From positions 62,001 to 126,000 of the forward strand of contig NZ_JOEV01000011.1 in the NCBI RefSeq assembly GCF_000721105.1: DNA of 64,000 nucleotides, read 5' to 3'. The notes beneath the pieces are model-generated. The model had not been told where the DNA came from. It worked only from the letters and a program-made list of their open reading frames with translations, and did not search any database. Below are positions 8,832 through 15,693 of the stretch, piece after piece (positions within the stretch are counted from its first letter, which is position 1; each line of letters starts with the position of its first letter). Position numbers and translations under genes: made by a program. The DNA comes from Streptomyces cellulosae (GTDB lineage Bacteria > Actinomycetota > Actinomycetes > Streptomycetales > Streptomycetaceae).

Positions 8832-9586
8832 CTGCTTCCCTCGAGGTCTCGGGCCTCGCCTTCGCCTACCCCGACGGCCACCAGGCGCTGTTCGGCGTGG
8901 ACTTCGCCGTCGCCCGGGGCGAGCGGGTCGCGCTGCTCGGCCCCAACGGCGCCGGCAAGACGACCCTGGTGCTGCACCTCAACGGCATCCTGACCGGCGG
9001 CACCGGCACGGTGAAGGTCGCCGGGCTGCCCGTCGGCAAGCAGCACATGGCCGAGATCCGGCGCAAGGTCGGCATCGTCTTCCAGGATCCCGACGACCAG
9101 CTCTTCATGCCGACCGTGCGCGAGGACGTGGCCTTCGGTCCGGCGGCGGCCGGGCTGCGCGGGCCTCAGCTGGAGGAGCGCGTCGACCAGGCGCTGGAGC
9201 GGGTCGGCATGGCCGAGTTCAAGGACCGTCCCCCGCACCACCTTTCCTTCGGCCAGCGGCGCCGGGTGGCGGTGGCGACGGTCCTCGCGATGGAGCCGGA
9301 GATCCTCGTCCTGGACGAGCCCTCCTCCAACCTCGACCCGGCCTCCCGCCGCGAACTCGCCGACATCCTGCGCTCGCTGGACGTCACCGTCCTGATGGTC
9401 ACGCACGACCTGCCGTACGCCCTGGAGCTGTGCCCACGCGCGCTGATCCTGAGCGAGGGCACCATCGCCGCCGACGGCGGGACCGGCGAGCTCCTCTCCG
9501 ACGACACCCTGATGCGGGCTCACCGGCTGGAGCTGCCGTTCGGATTCGACCCGCGGTCCGTGACAGCGGTTACTACCCCCCGGTAA
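8819..9586 (+). CDS. nikO: ECF transporter ATP-binding subunit, CbiO/NikO
   Basis: A 255-residue ABC ATPase. Visible motifs: Walker A GPNGAGKTT near residue 41, Q-loop VFQDPDDQLF, signature LSFGQRRR (Phe instead of the usual Gly, as is common in CbiO/EcfA proteins), Walker B ILVLDEPSSNLD and switch His in VTHDL. Two starts are possible. ATG 8819 is given; GTG 8828 overlaps the stop of the Q gene as GTGA and would give a three-residue shorter protein. It supplies ATP hydrolysis for metal uptake with the two upstream proteins. Confidence 0.9.
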   Translation: MGSVTASLEVSGLAFAYPDGHQALFGVDFAVARGERVALLGPNGAGKTTLVLHLNGILTGGTGTVKVAGLPVGKQHMAEIRRKVGIVFQDPDDQLFMPTVREDVAFGPAAAGLRGPQLEERVDQALERVGMAEFKDRPPHHLSFGQRRRVAVATVLAMEPEILVLDEPSSNLDPASRRELADILRSLDVTVLMVTHDLPYALELCPRALILSEGTIAADGGTGELLSDDTLMRAHRLELPFGFDPRSVTAVTTPR

Positions 9587-9614
9587 CTACGACTGACCTA
9601 CCGGCCAGTATCTT

Positions 9615-9637
9615 GTGCGCGATACACGCATGCGCAC
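9615..9637. promoter_or_regulatory. inverted repeat upstream of the Ohr gene
   Basis: GTGCGC, 11 bases, GCGCAC forms a perfect 6-bp dyad 20 bp ahead of the Ohr start. It overlaps a second dyad, GTATC / GATAC, at 9608-9625. The position fits an operator between promoter and start, for example for an OhrR-type regulator, but no ohrR gene is adjacent and the sequence does not match an OhrR box I can recall. Tentative. Confidence 0.3.
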
Positions 9638-9657
9638 TTGTCTGGGGGGAACCGGCC

Positions 9658-10137
9658 ATGACTGACGACACCACCGCCGACCCGGCTGCCGACACCGTCG
9701 GCACCGCTGTCGACACCCGTCCGTCGAAGATCGTGTACGTCGCCGAGGCCACCGCGCACGGCGGCCGGGACGGCTATGTCACCAGCCAGGACGGCCAGAT
9801 CGAGCTGAAGGTCGCGATGCCGCCGGAACTCGGCGGCGACGGCAACGGCACCAATCCCGAGCAGCTCTTCGCGGCCGGCTACAGCTCCTGCTTCCACAAC
9901 GCGCTGGTCCTGGTCGGCCGCCGGGCGGGCTACGACCTGTCCGGATCCACGGTCGCCGCCAAGGTCGGCATCGGCCCCAACAAGCAGCGCGGCTACGGCC
10001 TCGCGGTCGCCCTCAGCGTCTCCCTCCCGGTCCTGGACGCGGGCATCGCGGCGAAACTGGTGGACGCGGCCCACGAGGTCTGCCCTTACTCGAACGCGAC
10101 GCGCGGGAACATCGACGTGACGATTCTGCTTGGCTGA
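9658..10137 (+). CDS. ohr: organic hydroperoxide resistance protein (Ohr/OsmC family)
   Basis: A 159-residue thiol peroxidase. Both catalytic cysteines of the Ohr family are present: Cys78 in SSCFHNAL and Cys142 in HEVCPYSNATRGN. The conserved IELKVAMPPELGG segment, which supplies the substrate-binding Arg/Glu neighbourhood, is near residue 42. Family role: reduction of organic hydroperoxides using lipoylated protein thiols. The N-terminal extension of about 20 residues rich in Asp/Thr/Ala is longer than usual. ATG 9658 follows GGGGGGAACC. The preceding 71-bp spacer holds inverted repeats that may control it independently of the metal transporter. Confidence 0.92.
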   Translation: MTDDTTADPAADTVGTAVDTRPSKIVYVAEATAHGGRDGYVTSQDGQIELKVAMPPELGGDGNGTNPEQLFAAGYSSCFHNALVLVGRRAGYDLSGSTVAAKVGIGPNKQRGYGLAVALSVSLPVLDAGIAAKLVDAAHEVCPYSNATRGNIDVTILLG

Positions 10138-10187
10138 AGGGGCGGGCAGGCCCCGCGGCGGGACCTCGGCGAGCAAGGAGTACGGAC

Positions 10188-11369
10188 GTGGGCGTGGACG
10201 TGAACGGCACAGTCGCCGAGGGCTTCGAGCCGGTCAGGGACGCGTTCGTGCGGAACTTCGAGGCGCTCGGGGAGCGGGGCGCGGCCGTCGCCGTGTACCG
10301 GGACGGCCGCAGGGTCGTCGACCTGTGGGGCGGTGCCAGGGACGTCGACGGGACCGAGCCCTGGCAGCGCGGCACCGCCCAGGTGATCCGCTCGGCGACC
10401 AAGGGCGTCGCCGCCGCCGTACCCCTGCTGCTGCATCAGCGCGGGGAGCTGGACCTGGACGCGCCGGTGGGCGAGTACTGGCCCGAGTTCAAGGCGCACG
10501 GCAAGGACCGGGTACTGGTGCGGCACGTACTGAACCACCGGGCCGGACTGCCGCTGCTCGACCACCCGATCACGCCGGAAGAAGCCCTCGACCCGTACCG
10601 GGGCCCCGAGGCGGTCGCCGCCCAGGCCCCCGTCTGGGAGCCCGGCACGGACCACGGCTACCACGCGCTGACGTACGGCTGGATGCTCGACGAACTGGTG
10701 CGGCGCGTGACGGGGCAGAGTGCCGGCGAGTGGATCGCGGACACGATCGCCGGGCCGCTGGGCCTGGACCTGTGGCTGGGGCTGCCGTCGGCGGAGGAAG
10801 CGGCGGGCCGGCCCGGCCGCGTCGGCCCGCTGGCCGACGTCCCCGAGCCCGCCCCGGGGCCGGGCCCGCGGGTCCGCCCCAAGCGCGCGGTCACCGAGGC
10901 CTACGACGACCCGGACTCCCTCACCCGCCGGGCCTTCTCCGCCATCACGCCCTTCCCCGACCAGAACGACCCGGCCTACCGCGCCTCGGCCCTGCCCGCG
11001 ACCAACGGCATCGCGACGGCCGACGGACTGGCCCGCTTCTACGCCGCCCTGATCGGCGAGGTCGACGGCACACGGCTGTTCGACCCGGCCACGGTCGAGG
11101 CGGCCCGCGCCGAGGAGTCGGCGGGCCCGGACCGCGTCCTGGTCGTCACCACCCGCTTCGGCCTCGGCTACATGCTGCACGGCAGCGCGTCACCGCTCCT
11201 CGGCCCCGGCTCGTTCGGCCACCCGGGCCGCGGCGGCGCCCTCGGCTTCGCCGACCCGGAGACCGGCATCGCCCTCGGCTACGTCACCAACGGCTTCCGC
11301 AAGACCGTCACGGCGGACCCGCGAGCACAGGCACTGGTCAGGGCCGTGCGAACTGTGCTGAAGGACTGA
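10188..11369 (+). CDS. serine hydrolase, class C beta-lactamase/esterase family
   Basis: A 393-residue cytoplasmic protein of the beta-lactamase-related (EstB-like) family. The nucleophile motif S-x-x-K is SATK near residue 69 (IRSATKG), and the catalytic Tyr lies in the HGYHALTYG segment near residue 155. A late GHPGRGGALGFADPE replaces the KTG box. No signal peptide is seen, which favours an intracellular esterase or amidase over an antibiotic-resistance enzyme. GTG 10188 follows AAGGAG at good spacing. It lies 50 bp after the Ohr gene on the same strand and may be co-transcribed. Substrate unknown. Confidence 0.85.
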   Translation: MGVDVNGTVAEGFEPVRDAFVRNFEALGERGAAVAVYRDGRRVVDLWGGARDVDGTEPWQRGTAQVIRSATKGVAAAVPLLLHQRGELDLDAPVGEYWPEFKAHGKDRVLVRHVLNHRAGLPLLDHPITPEEALDPYRGPEAVAAQAPVWEPGTDHGYHALTYGWMLDELVRRVTGQSAGEWIADTIAGPLGLDLWLGLPSAEEAAGRPGRVGPLADVPEPAPGPGPRVRPKRAVTEAYDDPDSLTRRAFSAITPFPDQNDPAYRASALPATNGIATADGLARFYAALIGEVDGTRLFDPATVEAARAEESAGPDRVLVVTTRFGLGYMLHGSASPLLGPGSFGHPGRGGALGFADPETGIALGYVTNGFRKTVTADPRAQALVRAVRTVLKD

Positions 11370-11370
11370 C

Positions 11371-11646
11371 TCACACGTTGATCGGGTGGGAGGTCCGCCC
11401 GGACACCTGGTCGATCTCGCCGTGCGCCTTGGTCAGCAACTGCATCGCCAACTCGTTCAGCGCGCGAGCCGCGGCGATCTCCTCCCCCACCCTCGGCTGG
11501 TTCGGGTCGATGCGGTGACGGCTGGCGTGCCCGTGCGTGCGGGCCTCGGTACCGTCGGGCAGACGCAGCAACGCGGCCGCCCGGGTGTGCTGATCATCCT
11601 CCTGGAACTCCAGCTCGATGTGCCATCCCACAGTGCTGTACGTCAT
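11371..11646 (-). CDS. DUF1876 family protein
   Basis: A 91-residue soluble protein of the DUF1876 family, common in Streptomyces. Visible family segments are WHIELEFQEDDQHTRAAALLRLPDGTEARTHG and EIAAARALNELAMQLL; the fold is predicted to be a small alpha/beta domain. The start is fixed by GGAGGTGAT eight bases upstream of the ATG at 11646, a near-perfect ribosome site. It converges on the serine hydrolase gene with its stop one base beyond. Function unknown. Confidence 0.85.
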   Translation of the reverse strand: MTYSTVGWHIELEFQEDDQHTRAAALLRLPDGTEARTHGHASRHRIDPNQPRVGEEIAAARALNELAMQLLTKAHGEIDQVSGRTSHPINV

Positions 11647-11745
11647 GACGATCACCTCCGGAACACCTGCTTCCAGAGTGCTCCTCGACGACTGCCCGCG
11701 CACCCCCCGGCGCACGGTCACTCTCCCGGGAAGCGGCTCGGAGGA

Positions 11746-11940
11746 CCGGCCGGTGGGCACGACCGGTGGGCACGACCGGTGGAACGGCCGGTGGGCAGGA
11801 CCGGTGGGCACGACCGGTGGGCACGACCGGTGGGCACGACCGGTGGGCACGACCGGTGGAACGGCCGGTGGAACGGCTGATGGCACGGCCGGTGGAATGG
11901 GCGGTGGTACGGCTGATGGCACGGCCGGTGGAATGGTCCG
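11746..11940. repeat. 13-bp tandem repeat array (ACCGGTGGGCACG type)
   Basis: The spacer between the divergent DUF1876 and RidA genes is filled by about a dozen direct copies of a 13-bp unit, ACCGGTGGGCACG and variants (GGAACGGCC, GGCACGGCC). Nearly every copy contains the ACCGGT or GCCGGT hexamer. The frame is open on both strands because of composition only. The array occupies the region where both divergent promoters must lie. The rest of the 319-bp spacer shows no other feature I can support. Confidence 0.8.
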
Positions 11941-11965
11941 GCCCGCGCGGGACGTTCACCCGGGT

Positions 11966-12370
11966 ATGACCTCCGACCAGCGCACGATCACGAACCCGCC
12001 CGCCCTGCACGATCCGACGCCGTTCGGCTACAGCCACGCCGTCTCGGCGCCCGGGCAACTCGTCTTCATCGGCGGCCAGTACGCCTCGGACGCCACCGGC
12101 GCCCCCGTCCCCGGCGACTTCGCCGCGCAGGTGGACCTGGCCTTCGACCGGCTGCGTTCCGCCCTGGAAGGCGTGGGCCTCGGATACGAACACGTCGTCC
12201 GGCTCGGCACGTTCATCGTCGACCACGACCTCGCCAAGCTGGAGATCCTCGGCAAGGCCATGCACGCCCGCTTCGGCGACCGCCTCCCGGCCCAGACCCT
12301 GAGCGGAGTCGCCTCCCTCGCACTGCCGGGGATGCTCTTCGAGGTGGACGCGGTGGCGGCACGGCCGTAG
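11966..12370 (+). CDS. RidA family protein (enamine/imine deaminase-like)
   Basis: A 134-residue protein of the YjgF/YER057c/UK114 (RidA) family. It shows FGYSHAV, LVFIGGQYASDATGAPVPGDFAAQ, the helix VDLAFDRLRSALEGVGLGYEHVVRLGTFIVD, and the LPAQTLSGVASLALPGMLFEVDAVA ending. The active-site Arg of true RidA (in the region before VxxLA) is not obvious: SGVASLALPG has no such Arg. It may therefore be a divergent member without deaminase activity. ATG 11966 is the first good start after the repeat array. Confidence 0.85.
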   Translation: MTSDQRTITNPPALHDPTPFGYSHAVSAPGQLVFIGGQYASDATGAPVPGDFAAQVDLAFDRLRSALEGVGLGYEHVVRLGTFIVDHDLAKLEILGKAMHARFGDRLPAQTLSGVASLALPGMLFEVDAVAARP

Positions 12371-12376
12371 GAGCGG

Positions 12377-12500
12377 CTACCCGGCATACAGCATCAGTCC
12401 GATCCCCACCACCAGCAGCCCCGCCGCGGCGACCCGCGGCGGGCCGAACCGTTCCTTGAATAACACCCCAGATCGCCGCGCCGACAATGGTCGATGTCAT
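12377..12500 (-). pseudogene. EamA (DMT) transporter, C-terminal fragment
   Basis: On the minus strand this reads MTSTIVGAAIWG, then after a net one-base frame change VLFKERFGPPRVAAAG, LLVVGIGLMLYAG and a stop. That is the last half-helix and final membrane span of an EamA/DMT-family transporter. The same family's N-terminus is found in the same orientation at 13520-13572, joined to the ybaK gene. The two pieces bracket about 1 kb of unrelated DNA and together account for only about 58 residues of an expected 280. The gene is therefore dead. Confidence 0.7.
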
Positions 12501-12577
12501 ACCCGGCTCATACAGTGCTTGTCATGAGCCGATCCAAGTTAGTACTCCAGCTGTAGATCGCTCTTGGCTGGTGGCGC

Positions 12578-13189
12578 CTATGTTCTCCGCGGTTTGCGTG
12601 GCCTGCCCCAGCTGCCGTGCGGCCGGTTTCGTTCCTGGGCCAGCGTCGCGGCGTCGAACTGGGCCTTGCTGGTCACTGCTCGTGGTTCAGGTACGAGCGT
12701 GGTCGCAGTCGATCGCCATGGGACAGCCGAGGCCCAGCCGACCACGGGCATGGTCTCGTCGTAGTGCGGAGCGAACTGCGCGACGATGATGGTGGGTATC
12801 TGATAGTTCAGGCTGCGGACGTGTCCGATGAACGCCTGGGGCAGCGAAACATGGTGCGTTTCCACGTAGTGCGGCAAGTCCTGGCGCCACAGCCAGGACC
12901 CGTCGGTCACCAGGGAAGAGCATCCCGGAGAGTGCCGGTGGGCGCTTCCGGTGATGACGTCGTGTCCGCCTTCCGTGACGTCGATGAGGACGTGGCCGGC
13001 GTCCAGGTAGGCCACCAGATCCATCTCATCCGGCTCGCCGACGGGCTGGACAGCATCGCGTATCGATCCGTTCGGCTGGCCACAGCGGTTGTCCAGTTCG
13101 TCGTAGAAGCCCAGCATTCCCAGCACGGCGTCTCCTTCGACGAGCCTTTTCATCCCCTGGCACTCGTAGACGCGGCCACCGTTGATCAT
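12578..13189 (-). CDS. hypothetical protein inside the EamA insertion
   Basis: A 203-residue soluble protein with no domain I recognise. The first 145 residues look like a genuine protein (FYDELDNRCGQPNGSIRD, YLDAGHVLIDVTEGGHDV, TDGSWLWRQDLPHYVETHHV). The last 50 are Arg/Pro/Ala-rich and may be read-through into unrelated DNA, so the gene may be truncated at its 3' end. Third-position GC is visibly lower than in neighbours, supporting acquisition. A second start at 13153 is possible. It lies back to back with a transposase remnant. The repeated His and Asp residues could bind metal, but I have no family basis for this. Confidence 0.5.
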   Translation of the reverse strand: MINGGRVYECQGMKRLVEGDAVLGMLGFYDELDNRCGQPNGSIRDAVQPVGEPDEMDLVAYLDAGHVLIDVTEGGHDVITGSAHRHSPGCSSLVTDGSWLWRQDLPHYVETHHVSLPQAFIGHVRSLNYQIPTIIVAQFAPHYDETMPVVGWASAVPWRSTATTLVPEPRAVTSKAQFDAATLAQERNRPHGSWGRPRKPRRT

Positions 13190-13191
13190 CG

Positions 13192-13485
13192 GTGTGTGAG
13201 ACGAACGATCACGCGGTGGCCGAAGGCCACAGCGTAGACGCTGCCCGCCGGCAGGAAGCGTTCGCGGGCCTGATGGACCGCATCGCTGCCAGGTTCGCCC
13301 GGGTCGAACCCCGTCGCCGAATACGGCACCTGGTGCTGGGACTGCTTGCGGACCTGCCGCGAAGAGAACTGCTGGACCGTGGGACGCCGATGCCGTCCGT
13401 GACGACCTATGCGTCTAGGTGGTCGAGCACCTGCGGTCTGTGCCCGAAGACCGTCTTGGCCTATACCTCATCGCGGCGGGGCTGA
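13192..13485 (+). pseudogene. IS701-family transposase remnant
   Basis: The reading frame gives AFAGLMDRIAARFARVEPRRR and LVLGLLADLPR, the N-terminus typical of IS701-family DDE transposases. An extra base then shifts the frame; the expected NCWTV is still readable one frame over. About 20 codons are missing, and DADAVRDDL-type sequence reappears as ADAVRDDL followed by a stop and VVEHL. The remnant thus carries a frameshift, a deletion and a nonsense codon. It marks an old insertion event, most likely the one that broke the EamA gene. No intact inverted ends were found. Confidence 0.65.
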
Positions 13486-13519
13486 TGCTGACTGTGGCGG
13501 CGCGCCTGTTCTCCGTCCG

Positions 13520-13572
13520 CAGGCGTGGGTGACCGCGGCGAGCAGGACGGCGGCGGTGACCAGCGGGGTCAC
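13520..13572 (-). pseudogene. EamA (DMT) transporter, N-terminal fragment
   Basis: Reads VTPLVTAAVLLAAVTHA, the first membrane helix of an EamA-family transporter, then abruptly changes to unrelated sequence (CGRRTG) at about 13520. Its GTG start overlaps the stop of the ybaK-type gene as GTGA, so the two genes were translationally coupled before disruption. It pairs with the C-terminal fragment at 12377-12500. Confidence 0.65.
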
Positions 13573-14090
13573 GGGGTGGGCTCGCGCACATCCACCAGGG
13601 TGGCGCCCGCGTGGGCGACGAGGGCCTTGGGCTCCATGGGGAAGACGGTGTGCGGAGTACCGGCGGCGGCCCACACGACGTCGTGGGCGAGCAGCGACCG
13701 GTCCGCGAGCACCCGGGTGCGGGTCCGGTGCCCGAAGGGCGGCACTCCCCCGATCGCGTACCCGGTCGTCTCCCGTACGACGTCGGCCTTGGCCCGTGTG
13801 ACCTTGCCGGCCCCGAGTTCCTCCCGCACCCGCTCCACGTCGACCCGGGACGCCCCGTCCATCAGGACCAGCACCGGCACCCCGTCGGCCGCGAAGATCA
13901 ACGACTTGCAGATCTCGCTGAGTTCGCACCCGAGGGCCGCGGCGGCCTCGGCGGCGGTGCGGGTGACGTCCGGGAAGCGACGGATCCGGGTGTGCAGTTC
14001 GTCGAGGCCCAACTCCCGCAGGGCCTCGGCGAAACGGGGGTGGGCTCCGGAGTCCTCGGGGCGGGTGTCGGGCGCGGGTGTCGTCGTCAT
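13569..14090 (-). CDS. YbaK/EbsC family protein (aminoacyl-tRNA deacylase-like)
   Basis: A 173-residue protein of the YbaK/ProX editing-domain family. TRTAAEAAAALGCELSEICKSLIFAADG near residue 45 contains the conserved KSL motif, and ETTGYAIGGVPPFGH near residue 108 contains the GG.PPFG loop. Family role: hydrolysis of mischarged aminoacyl-tRNA, although many stand-alone members have unknown substrates. ATG 14090 begins the typical Thr/Pro/Ala-rich leader. Its stop overlaps the start of the broken EamA transporter gene. Length is normal. Confidence 0.85.
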   Translation of the reverse strand: MTTTPAPDTRPEDSGAHPRFAEALRELGLDELHTRIRRFPDVTRTAAEAAAALGCELSEICKSLIFAADGVPVLVLMDGASRVDVERVREELGAGKVTRAKADVVRETTGYAIGGVPPFGHRTRTRVLADRSLLAHDVVWAAAGTPHTVFPMEPKALVAHAGATLVDVREPTP

Positions 14091-14167
14091 GCACGGCACG
14101 CTAGTGGCGGGTGTACGGGGCCCGCGACCGGGTTCTGTGTCAGTGCCCGGTGCCATAAATCGGCCGT

Positions 14168-14293
14168 ATGGATGTTCTCTACGGCTACTACGCCGCACGC
14201 GATGACCAGGACGCGGGTCGGGCGATCGTCCGCGAGGACGGTGAGCCCAGCGGGACGGGATACGACCAGTTCGTGCTGAAGGGGTCGCGCCGT
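14168..14293 (+). other. possible 5' fragment of an unknown gene upstream of the GNAT gene
   Basis: An ATG at 14168 opens MDVLYGYYAARDDQDAGRAI followed by VREDGEPSGTGYDQFVLKG, about 39 residues that look like real protein. The frame then turns into Arg/Gly-rich sequence and runs without a stop into the acetyltransferase gene at 14411. It may be the remnant of a truncated gene or an N-terminal extension of the GNAT protein. No clear ribosome site. The remaining spacer to 14410 shows nothing else. Confidence 0.3.
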
Positions 14294-14410
14294 AGGGGCG
14301 GGCGGGCGGCGACGTCACTCCCGCTCGGCACACCGGCCGGTGGCAGGTCCCACCACCTGCTCCCGGCACGCGTCTTGTGGGGGCGCTCCCCACCAGGTCA
14401 GGATTCGGCG

Positions 14411-15043
14411 ATGACTTCCGCGCCCGCCATCCGCCGTTACCGGCCCGCCGACCGTGCCGCCCTGGACGACATCTGCGTCCGTACCGCGCACGCCGGCCAG
14501 GACAGCCGGCCCGTCTACGCCGACCCCAGCATCTTCCCGGCGATCTTCGCCGCCCCGTACGTCCATCTCGAACCGGAGCTCGCCTTCGTCCTGGACGACG
14601 GGCGGGGGCAGGCCGTCGGCTACATCCTCGGCACCGCGGACACGCCCCGCTTCGTCGAGGACTTCCGGCTCAAGTGGCTGCCCCTCGTCGCGAACCGCCA
14701 TCCCGAACCCAGCGGACCACCGAGCTCTCCGAGGACCCCGGACGACGAGATCGTCCCGCTTCTTCACCACCCCGAGCGGATGCTCGTCCCCGAAGTCGCC
14801 GCCTATCCCGCCCATCTGCACATCGACCTGCTCCCGGACTGGCAGGGGCGCGGCCACGGGCGGGCGTTGATGCGGACCTTCCTCGACGCCCTGCGCGCGC
14901 GAGGTGTTCCGGCCGTCCACCTCTCCATGGTCACCGGCAACACCGCCGCCCGCGCCTTCTACGACCGTCTCGGCTTCCACGAGATCGACGTGCCGGACGC
15001 CGATCCGGGCGTCACCTACCTCGGGCGCGCCACCGACTCCTGA
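14411..15043 (+). CDS. GNAT family N-acetyltransferase
   Basis: A 210-residue GNAT acetyltransferase. The N-terminal AIRRYRPADRAALDDICVRT gives beta-1/alpha-1, and the acetyl-CoA loop is LLPDWQGRGHGRALMRTFLDAL near residue 138 (Q-x-x-G-x-G/A type). SMVTGNTAARAFYDRLGF near 172 is the typical motif B. Between them is an insertion with WLPLVANRHP, seen in a Streptomyces subgroup with unknown substrates. ATG 14411 was chosen over the upstream in-frame ATG at 14168 because the GNAT fold starts here, though no strong ribosome site is seen. A large hairpin follows the stop. Confidence 0.82.
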   Translation: MTSAPAIRRYRPADRAALDDICVRTAHAGQDSRPVYADPSIFPAIFAAPYVHLEPELAFVLDDGRGQAVGYILGTADTPRFVEDFRLKWLPLVANRHPEPSGPPSSPRTPDDEIVPLLHHPERMLVPEVAAYPAHLHIDLLPDWQGRGHGRALMRTFLDALRARGVPAVHLSMVTGNTAARAFYDRLGFHEIDVPDADPGVTYLGRATDS

Positions 15044-15056
15044 CGGCGAGAACGGG

Positions 15057-15110
15057 GAGGACGGCAAGAACGGCGCGAGGACAGTGCCTCTCGCTGTCCT
15101 CGCCGTCCTC
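15057..15110 (+). terminator. nested stem-loop after the GNAT gene
   Basis: Two nested perfect dyads: GAGGACGGC (15057) pairs with GCCGTCCTC (15102), and inside it CGAGGACAG (15076) pairs with CTGTCCTCG (15094). It starts 14 bases after the GNAT stop and ends 31-40 bases before the MarR gene. No U-tract follows, as is usual for GC-rich actinobacterial terminators. It could also serve as an operator region for the MarR gene. Confidence 0.55.
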
Positions 15111-15149
15111 AGCGAGGACAGCGAACAGTAGCCATGTACCGTGTTTCGC

Positions 15150-15635
15150 GTGAGTGACACCCCCGCCACCCCCGCCCCCCTCGGTCCCACCCCCGGCTAT
15201 CTGGTCTGGCGGCTGGCCAACAAGTGGCGCACCGCCGTGGACCAGGCCCTGGCGCCCCTGAACCTGACCCACGCTCAGTACGTGGTGCTGGCCTCGCTGT
15301 CCGGGATGGAGCGGTCCGGCCGGCAACCGAGTCAGCGGGAGCTGGCCGATCACACCGGACTTGAGGCGCTGTACGTCTCCAAGCTGGCCCGTTCCCTGGA
15401 GGCGGCCGGGCTGGTCGGACGTGCCCGGGACACCGAGGACACCCGGGTGGTGCGGCTGGCGCTCACCGATGAGGGACGTACGACCGTGCGGCCCGCCATC
15501 GACACCGTCCAGGTGCTCCTCGACCAGCTGCTCATCCCGCTGGGCGGGCTGGACGACCGGCGGACCGAGGACTTCAAGCAGACGCTCGCCCTGCTCCTGG
15601 ACACTCCCCTGGGCCCGGCACGAGAAAGCCGGTGA
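15150..15635 (+). CDS. MarR family transcriptional regulator
   Basis: A 161-residue winged-helix regulator. Segments: GYLVWRLANKWRTAVDQAL (dimer helix), LTHAQYVVLASL, the recognition region PSQRELADHTGLEALYVSKLARSLEAAGL, and the wing RDTEDTRVVRLALTDEG. Family role: a dimeric repressor responding to phenolic or oxidative ligands. GTG 15150 is given; GTG 15141 would add three residues, and neither has a clear ribosome site, so the mRNA may be leaderless. No obvious target is adjacent: the next gene, an MMPL transporter, is convergent. Confidence 0.88.
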   Translation: MSDTPATPAPLGPTPGYLVWRLANKWRTAVDQALAPLNLTHAQYVVLASLSGMERSGRQPSQRELADHTGLEALYVSKLARSLEAAGLVGRARDTEDTRVVRLALTDEGRTTVRPAIDTVQVLLDQLLIPLGGLDDRRTEDFKQTLALLLDTPLGPARESR

Positions 15636-15664
15636 GGGCTCCCCGTCCCCACGGGGCCCTCACC
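15631..15664. terminator. bidirectional hairpin between the MarR and MMPL genes
   Basis: GGTGAGGG pairs with CCCTCACC and, after a small bulge, CCCCG with CGGGG, closed by a short loop. It overlaps the MarR stop codon and lies between two convergent genes, so it can end transcription from both sides. Confidence 0.65.
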
Positions 15665-15693
15665 GGCCGGTCCATGTCAGCCCGGAGTGCGCG

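Noticed and set aside
10188..11369. Beta-lactamase conferring antibiotic resistance
   Set aside because: The SxxK motif is present but there is no signal peptide and no KTG box. The protein fits the EstB-like cytoplasmic esterase group.
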